NCBI GenBank assembly: GCA_003024985.2
Contig: PXIH01S0028313.1
DNA: 13,129 nt
Origin: Euperipatoides rowelli
Lineage: Eukaryota > Onychophora > Udeonychophora > Euonychophora > Peripatopsidae
Strand: one strand, 5' to 3'
Positions within the stretch are counted from its first letter, which is position 1, and every line of letters starts with the position of its first letter. The notes under the pieces were generated by a model that did no database searches, was not told where the DNA came from, and saw only the letters and a list, made by a program, of their open reading frames with translations. A program made the translations under genes and the position numbers. This document shows positions 8,298 to 13,129 of the stretch, one piece after another.

Positions 8298-8924
8298 TTA
8301 AAATCAGGGACGGTACACATTTGTAGCCCCCAAGGGCTTAAGCAATTTTGATAATTTTATTTAACAAATATATAAAGTAGACACTCACCTTCACTGTGGT
8401 ATATTGGAGAACACTTCGTTGTCTACAGGTTCCAGCTCATTTCAGCAAAAAACAGCCTGGAAACCTTCGCTTACATGTTTTTCTCGCTATTTCTGTTAAA
8501 TCCCCCCCCCCCCTGATGAGTTTTACTATAAATACTAAAGGGTCTAATTTTTACAATCTTACAAGTCTGCATCATAACGAGGTGCTGAGTTTTTTTTGGT
8601 CTAAAACTAGCTATAATTTAGGGATTTCAGATCAGAGTTGTTTTTTTTTTTTGGATGAAGGGTGTATTTGTGGATTTTTGGGTGGCTACTTCTATTTACT
8701 TCAGACACCCAAAAATCCACCCTTCATTAAAAAAAAAAGTAGCTGTCACCAGGTGGTATCTAACAATAATGGCGATATTGCCAAAACGATCACGAACTGT
8801 GAACAACGAAGTGTTCTCCAATATACCACATTGAAGGTGAGTATCTACTCTATATATTCATTAAATAAAATTATCAAAATTGCTTAAGCCCTGGGGGATA
8901 CAAATGTGGACCAGCCCCTTTTAA
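8298..8924. mobile_element. MITE 1: 627-bp element, ~130-bp TIRs, TTAA target
   Basis: The ends 8298-8429 and 8797-8924 are inverted copies of each other, sharing for example CACATTTGTA, GGGCTTAAGCAATTTTGAT and GGAGAACACTTCGTTGT. Both ends run up to TTAA. Copy A of the host gag has the same site uninterrupted (TATTAAAAGC at about 6804-6813), so TTAA was duplicated on insertion. The 163-codon frame at 8396-8887 lies wholly within the MITE and resembles no transposase, so the element is non-autonomous. TTAA duplication fits piggyBac or Kolobok/ISL2EU-type DNA transposons; the G-rich terminus (GGGACGGTAC / GGGGCTGGTC) is less like piggyBac's CCC start and more like Kolobok, but this is inference. 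A C12 run lies at 8502-8513. Confidence 0.88.
8640..8738. repeat. Internal palindrome of MITE 1
   Basis: A T-run, GGATGAAGGGTG and GGATTTTTGGGTG on the left pair with CACCCAAAAATCC, CACCCTTCATT and an A-run on the right, with about 10 unpaired bases on the left arm. A shorter palindrome (GATGAAGGA / TCCTTCATC) sits in the same relative place in MITE 2. Confidence 0.85.
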
Positions 8925-9395
8925 AAAGCTAAAAAATTATTTCAAGAAATCATTATAGATAATATCCCTGACGAAAATAATACTCCTGGCTCTGTCGCCT
9001 GGAAGAGAAGACAAACTTGGTTTGAATAAAAAATGATGAAACCTTATCAATAATAATTCTATCATTAGAATCAAGCCAACCTGGCATGTTTGCCAACGAG
9101 TATTTACCAAAAAACATATGGGAAAAATTAGAGCCATACAGTGCAGTGCAGGAAATAAAAGAGTCAAAATAATTGATCTCTCATTAGAGTTTAAGGAAAT
9201 ACAAATGGAAAATAAACTTTTGATGAATATTACACAAGATTAAATAATTAATTAGCAAAATAAACTCATTGGGAGGATTTATATAAGAAAGAGAAATAGC
9301 ATTTTATTTTATAAGAGGAATCCATCCAAAATAAGAAAATATAGCCATAATATTAAAAACAAAAAGAGATGCTACATTAGATGAAATTCATATGG

Positions 9396-10070
9396 CATTA
9401 ATAGTTAAGTAAATCGTCATTGATCTGTTAAGTTATTATTGAATTAGCAACTCTATGATTACCGTCCTGGCAGAACTGCAGGTATCCCCACACTGGCAGA
9501 AAATAGTTCCATCTATTATTTAAAATTACTTAATAAATAAATAAATAAAAACTAAAATAAAAAATAAAAAGGTTAAAATAACTTAATTTTAAAATTTCGG
9601 CAATTTAATATAACTAAATTTACTAAATTTCGGCAAAACGATGGTAACGTTTTTAATATAATATAGCCAAAGCCTATAATAATGTTGATAATAAAATACC
9701 CCATATCGGCACACATCAGGAAATTACTACTAAATTGTCTAAAAAGTGATTCTGAGGTTACTTATAATTTTCTAAATAGTGGTTACATTTACTGTATATT
9801 AATTTCTTATTAATTTAATTAACGCCAATAACAATTCTAAATTCTAAAATTTCGGAAAATCCATAAAGCAACGCACATTTTATCTACTAAAAGACTACAT
9901 TTTTATAAACTATATGTAATTTACCAAATTAATATAACTTCAATTTAAACTTTCTTTAACTGAAAATTAAATTTAGATAAAATATTCCTTTTTAAAATCT
10001 TGTAAAGTCTATATTTAATAACCCATAATGGAATTAATACAGTCTAACTAAATATTAAAATCTCAGAAAT
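9396..10070. other. AT-rich spacer, no gene seen
   Basis: Nothing is recognisable beyond an imperfect (AATA)n stretch at about 9530-9570 and three scattered copies of an AAATTTCGG(C/A)A motif between 9590 and 9860. Confidence 0.55.
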
Positions 10071-10110
<40 letters not shown>

Positions 10111-10116
10111 CAAACA
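10071..10116. repeat. (CA)n microsatellite, one interruption
   Basis: A CA run broken by an extra A (ACAAACAC) and ending in CAAACATAAG. Confidence 0.97.
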
Positions 10117-10890
10117 TAAGCTATTTTGGAAATATAATTACTAGCAAAGGCCAATATTTTATAAACTAACTTGGATAATGTTAAATGAAATGCCGAAAAC
10201 AAGTAATGAAATTCCAGCTGAAAGTAATGTTATCACACCTCTTTTGGGGACTTTCACACATATGGTTATTTCACATTTCGATTATCAATCATAGGGTTGG
10301 AGCATAGTGTATTTCACACATAGTTGGAGTTAGGGTTCAGATTAGATATGTAATTAAATTTTAATGCAACTCCGGTCATCTTGGAATCCACTCTACCCTT
10401 CATCTAACCAATTCTGCCTCCTAGCGAGAAATAGCAAATAGCGAATACAGCAGAGGTAATTATCATTTAAGATTAATAATTTTTATTTTAATGATTTTAT
10501 TTATTTACAAGGATAAAAAATTTAAAATCTAATATATTCTGTAGAATAAATTCTACCAAAATACATATAATACAATAAACTATTATCCTAATTTCAATTT
10601 TTAAACTATATGCAAATAATTGGTCATAATGCCTTATCATTTATTTCATATAATTACGGTGCTGACATTTACTTGAATAACGCTTTTCCCAGAAAGATTG
10701 ATTTTCAGACTAGCGTCTGCCCTTACTATTCCCCAGTCCTTCCATTCCTCATAAAAAAAATTGCAGTTCAATAATTTCAAAAATAATGTATCAAAATGAG
10801 CTTCATTTTTAAATCTTTGTACATGTATTTGTAATAATGCAGTTAATAAATTAAATAAACGAAAACGAATGAAAGTTTAATAAATTGAAG
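10117..10890. other. AT-rich spacer with a possible MITE relic
   Basis: No ORF is recognised. At 10396-10432 the sequence contains CCTTCATC.TAACC and the exact 13-mer CCTAGCGAGAAAT (10420-10432), both also found inside MITE 2 (12216 region and 12066-12078), but in the opposite order. This may be a scrambled remnant of the same family. Confidence 0.35.
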
Positions 10891-10947
10891 TTACGTGTCG
10901 CAAGCCAGCCAGCCTGACCTAAGGAGGAGTTGTGCAGCCAGACGCAA

Positions 10948-11009
10948 TATAAATACATCAGCAGATTCAACTTTCACTGCACATCCCACTGCCTATATGG
11001 AAGGAAGGA
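10948..11009 (+). mobile_element. Copia LTR fragment with TATA box
   Basis: The stretch after TATAAATA (10948-10955) matches the left part of the LTR-like block at 7007 onward, sharing GATTCAACTTTCAC and CCCACTGCCTATAT. Identity stops at 11009. The TATAAATA lies about 30 bases before TTCACTGC, so the shared region may begin at the U3/R promoter. The upstream stretch 10891-10947 may be the rest of U3 but has no copy here to compare. Confidence 0.5.
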
Positions 11010-11319
11010 CTTGAATAAGCTTGTCAACTCGATTGGAAATTTAATAGTTTATAGAAGCAATATTCAAATAGTTAGCAGTAGCCTATTAATTCGGATTAAT
11101 AAACACAACCAATTAAAACTGTGAGTATTGTTCCTGAATATCGTAAATCAATTTGTTTCATACAATTAAAAAAATAAAGTAAAATACATAAGAGACTATA
11201 GCCTAATACACAAATGAAAGAAATAGTTAAACACATTTTTATTTAGCATTGTTAGCATTTGAGTAGAAATCCATTTGAATCCTAGTGTTAGTTGAATCAA
11301 ATGTATGTGAATTAATTAT
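11010..11319. other. Sequence interrupting the LTR, left part
   Basis: No ORF or known element is recognised. With 11586-11735 it separates the LTR fragment ending at 11009 from the one resuming at 11736. Confidence 0.4.
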
Positions 11320-11330
11320 TTGGTGGAATT
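11320..11330. repeat. Left target-site duplication of the SINE
   Basis: TTGGTGGAATT is repeated at 11575-11585 after the A-tail. AATTAATT precedes both copies at slightly different spacing. Confidence 0.85.
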
Positions 11331-11574
11331 GTCTCGGTTCCGTGGGCGAGCGGATTCACTTCAGCTTGATGAACCGAAGGCATATGCTGAGGTGTACAGG
11401 TTCGCACCTCGGCTTGGGCAGTTAAGGAACGGTTTTTCCCCTAGCTTTAACAGTTAGCCTCGGGTTTTTCCAAGTAAGCTGCCCTTGTAACATCAAGGAA
11501 CTTGTGAGTCCATGTTTCAATCAGTTAAATATTCAATTTTAAGTTCAATTTAATTAACCAAAAAAAAAAATTAA
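11331..11574 (+). mobile_element. tRNA-derived SINE (Ser/Leu-type head) with A tail and TSD
   Basis: The head carries a Pol III box A-like TGGGCGAGCGG (11343-11353) and a box B-like GGTTCGCACCTC (11399-11410), 45 bases apart, which suits a class II tRNA (Ser or Leu) with a long variable arm; GTGGxCGAGCGG is the tRNA-Ser D-arm pattern. A tRNA-unrelated body follows, with GGTTTTTCCCC and GGGTTTTTCC motifs, then an AT-rich end with 11 A (11560-11570). TTGGTGGAATT flanks both sides. Pol III would transcribe it from the internal promoter and a partner LINE would insert it. It is not a working tRNA gene: box A has one mismatch and the cloverleaf is poor. Confidence 0.85.
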
Positions 11575-11585
11575 TTGGTGGAATT
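11575..11585. repeat. Right target-site duplication of the SINE
   Basis: An exact copy of TTGGTGGAATT from 11320-11330. Confidence 0.85.
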
Positions 11586-11735
11586 ATTTGAATGGAAATT
11601 TTTAGAATAGTTGAATGAATTTCCATGAAAAATCATTTACTTCTAAAATATTCGAATGCTTTTTTAATAATCGAATAAAATTGAACCATTCGAATGGCCC
11701 ATCACTAGGCCAAAGGAGGGATATTAGATATGTTG
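11586..11735 (-). other. Possible hAT-type terminus in LTR-interrupting block
   Basis: Read on the minus strand, 11709-11687 begins CTAGTGATGGGCCATTCGAATGG, similar to the (C/T)AGTGxTGGGC ends of many hAT transposons, followed by TTCGAAT-rich sequence. A poor partner (CTAGTGTTAG at 11282) lies left of the SINE, but I found no 8-bp target duplication, so the element is not delimited. Confidence 0.25.
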
Positions 11736-11784
11736 CTGCCTATATGGAAGGAGGGATATTAGATCTGGTGAATAAATCACGAAA
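11715..11784. repeat. 35-bp tandem duplication at the LTR junction
   Basis: GGAGGGATATTAGAT at 11715-11729 recurs at 11750-11764, spanning CTGCCTATATGGAA between them. The last part of this, 11736-11756, is also the near-copy (one mismatch) of 10989-11009. Confidence 0.8.
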
Positions 11785-11876
11785 TCGTTTGTAAAAGCGA
11801 AAATCTTGTAAGAGCGAAAATCGCCTTTTAGCATGGCGATCAGTGATTTATTCGTTCGATATGAAATATAATATTA
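11736..11876 (+). mobile_element. Copia LTR fragment, copy C
   Basis: It matches the LTR-like block at about 7045-7195: CCTATAT, GGGATATTAGATCTGGTG, AATAAATC, TTTTAGCAT, AGTGATTTATT and CGATATGAAATATAATATTAG. It stops at 11876, where MITE 2 begins; the LTR end and PBS present at 7196-7268 are missing. Confidence 0.7.
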
Positions 11877-12474
11877 GGGGAGGGTAAGCTTTTATCAGAA
11901 TTCTCCCTTAAAGAAATATCAAGATATTATTTAAAGAAATAATAGATTAGACAATTAACTTCAATTTGGGCTATGGAAGAACACCTGTTTTCTATAGTTC
12001 GTTTTACAACAACCATGTTGTTAATAATCGTTTAAGCCATTATAAGCCATTTCTTGTAGATACCCCCTAGCGAGAAATGCAAAGCAGAAACTAATGTGGG
12101 GGAAGCCGATTTTTTTTAAATTTTTATATCAAATTTATTTATTNTTTTAATTCTTTTTGGAAATCATTTTTTATTGCAATACAATTCAGATATTTTTGAT
12201 GAAGGAAGGATCCCTCCTTCATCCTAAAGACCTAGCCAATCTGTTCCCTTGGTTTTTACACGTCATATTAACTAGATAATATCTCTATCAGCGGACATAA
12301 AATAGTGCCAAACCGACCATTAACGACCTGGTTTTTCTTAAAACGATCAATATCTATAGGAAACAGGTGTTCTTCCATAACCCAAATTGAAAGTGAATAT
12401 CTAATGTATTAATTCATTAAATAAGATCTTGATATTTCTTTAAGGGAGAATTCTGTTAAAAGCGTACTGTCCCC
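11877..12474. mobile_element. MITE 2: 598-bp element, 121-bp TIRs, related to MITE 1
   Basis: Ends 11877-11997 and 12354-12474 are inverted copies sharing CAGAATTCTCCCTTAAAG, AAATATCAAGAT, TCAATTTGGG and GGAAGAACACCTGTTT. The TIR is alignable with MITE 1: both have ..TTATTTAA..AAT..AT....TAGA.A.TCAC.TTCA.T..GG.TAT.G.AGAACAC, and tips GGGGACAGTACGC versus GGGACGGTACAC. No transposase ORF is inside. A palindrome around GGATCC (12198-12223) is near the middle and an N lies at 12144. Unlike MITE 1 there is no clean TTAA duplication: the flanks are ATTA|GGGG and CCCC|GTTTCG, and comparison with 7196-7273 shows host sequence lost at the site. Confidence 0.85.
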
Positions 12475-12532
12475 GTTTCGAACTTTTAATCTACAAAGTA
12501 AGTAATATTGATCAAATAAAAATTAAATTAGA
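12475..12532 (+). other. Copia leader between LTR/PBS site and gag
   Basis: GTTTCGAACTTTT, CTACAAA and AGTAATATTGATCAAAT match 7273-7330 closely. It is the untranslated leader before gag in both copies. Confidence 0.65.
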
Positions 12533-13051
12533 ATGGCAAATTATAGCGAAAACCATTGGGGAAAAATGGAAATGATTAACGGTAAAATTTACCATATTTG
12601 GCTTATTAAAATTATAGATAATATCCCTGACGAAAATAATAGCCTACTCCAGGCTCTGTTGCTTGGAAGACAAGACAAACTTGGTTTGAAAAAATGATCA
12701 CGCCTTCTCAACAATAATTCTATCATTAGAATCAAGCCAAGCTGGCATGTTTGCCATCGAGTATTTACCAAAAAACGTATTGGGAAATTAGAACGCTTAC
12801 TCGGAAATAAAAAAGACAAAATAATTGATCTCTCATTAGAGTTAAAGGAAATAAAAATGGAAAACAAATAAACTTTTGATGAATATTACACAAGATTAAA
12901 TAATTTATTAGCAAAATAAACTCATTGGGAGGATTTGTAGAAGAAAGAGAAAGAGCATTTTATTTTATAAGAGGAATCCATCCAAAATATGAAAATATAG
13001 CCATTATATTAAGAACAAAAAGAGATGCTACATTAGATGAAATTCATATGG
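12533..13051 (+). pseudogene. Ty1/copia-like gag, copy C
   Basis: ATG 12533 opens MANYSENHWGKMEMINGKIY, followed by HIWLIK, which resembles the LNGxNYxxWKxRM start of copia gag. About 57 bases present in the other copies are deleted after ATTAAAA (near 12606). The sequence then runs through IDNIPDENN and frameshifted KA..III, and after a further shift through FDEYYTRLNNLLAK. The frame from 12925 gives LGGFVEERERAFYFIRGIHP, KYENIAIILRTKRDATLDEI. This matches the copia gag pattern 'ExYxxRxxxL ... LGxxIxDxxxxxxxLRGLPPxYxxIxxxL ... LTLxEI'. No CCHC knuckle, protease or polymerase follows; similarity to copy B ends at CATATGG (13051) and 13052-13129 is unidentified. Several stops and frameshifts make it dead. 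Confidence 0.8.
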
Positions 13052-13129
13052 TTGTGTTCTATCTCTTTCCACTATCCCCATTTCTCTCACAAGAATCTCA
13101 AATCTATCTCGGGGCAGGGGTTTAGTTAA

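Larger units (their letters stand above)
7331..9395 (+). pseudogene. Ty1/copia-like gag, copy B, split by two insertions
   Basis: Start is ATG 7331 (MANYIAKTIEGKWK then stop), 77 bases after the LTR end, matching ATG 12533 in copy C. Coding sequence occupies 7331-7399, 8277-8303 and 8921-9395; between these lie a poly(A)-tailed retroposon (7400-8263) and a MITE (8298-8924). The first pieces together read the KIYHIW..K segment, like the LNGxNYxxWKxxM block that opens copia gag. The last piece carries the IDNIPDENN, KAF..IIL and ANEYLPKN segments, then a frame like FDEYYTRLNN, and an RGIHPK and TLDEIH end. These are Gag nucleic-acid-packaging domain features (UBN2-like). There are many stops and frameshifts. 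Protease, integrase and RT are absent. The right end diverges from copy C after CATATGG (9395). Confidence 0.75.

Noticed and set aside
8511-8545. Hammerhead ribozyme core (CTGATGAG) in MITE 1
   Set aside because: The required downstream GAAA and flanking stems are absent.
8396-8887. 163-codon open frame, the longest in the window
   Set aside because: It runs from TIR to TIR inside MITE 1, through C- and T-runs and the internal palindrome, and resembles no transposase. Its openness follows from the repeat structure.
8937-9167. Minus-strand frame with the same LVNTRWQTCQ.GLILMIELLL motif as 12589-12867
   Set aside because: The repeated protein motif first looks like a conserved gene, but both are antisense to copia gag copies B and C; it is only a shared reverse-strand shadow.
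10071-10116. CRISPR-like or other spaced repeat array
   Set aside because: It is a plain CA microsatellite; there are no spaced direct repeats anywhere in the window, and the genome is eukaryotic.
10930-11124. 64-codon plus-strand frame
   Set aside because: It overlaps the LTR fragment and the unrelated sequence joined to it at 11009, so it is a chance fusion.
11331-11425. Functional tRNA-Ser or tRNA-Leu gene
   Set aside because: Box A and B are present, but the acceptor stem does not pair, box A has a mismatch, and a SINE body, A-tail and TSD follow.

Overview
The window looks like a gene-poor, AT-rich stretch of an animal nuclear genome, most likely an invertebrate. It has no bacterial-style operons and no intact long ORF. 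Microsatellites, poly(A)-tailed insertions, a tRNA-derived SINE, LINE fragments, an LTR retrotransposon family and long-TIR MITEs make up most of what can be recognised. The best clue to the host is a processed pseudogene of spliceosomal Sm protein F (5564-5823): its acidic end [10 protein letters not shown] is the animal form of the protein. I cannot name the species.

Layout. 1-530 holds nothing recognisable. At 719-950 is a decayed retropepsin-like fragment with a DTGAEIS motif. At 1033-2105 is the 3' part of an L1-like LINE with a CCHC zf-RVT motif. At 2232-2352 and 2967-3218 (minus) are two short open stretches preceded by splice-acceptor-like sequence; I do not recognise either. On the minus strand, 5348-4308 is a LINE ORF1 (gag-like, zinc knuckle) and 4305-3291 is the C-terminal RT half and tail of a CR1/L2/Jockey-type LINE. 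A single N (4306) joins them and the endonuclease and most of the RT are missing. Next come the SNRPF retropseudogene and its poly(A) tail (to 6020), then a featureless AT-rich spacer.

From 6795 to 13051 the window is dominated by one Ty1/copia-like family. It is present as gag copy A (6795-7006), an LTR-like block ending CCAACA with an initiator-tRNA-like primer binding site (7007-7268), gag copy B (7331-9395), a further LTR fragment (10948-11009), and LTR plus gag copy C (11736-13051). Comparing the copies dates and delimits later insertions. Copy B was hit by an 864-bp poly(A)-tailed retroposed sequence (13-bp target-site duplication) and by a 627-bp long-TIR MITE at a TTAA site. Copy C carries a related 598-bp MITE where copy B has its LTR end and PBS. 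Between the LTR fragments lies a 244-bp tRNA-derived SINE with an 11-bp TSD.

No gene here looks functional. The value of the window is as a readable record of nested insertions: a MITE family with two members, an unidentified polyadenylated retroposon with structured ends, a possible LTR poly(A)-signal hairpin, and an L1-type element with a plant-style zf-RVT motif in an apparently animal genome.
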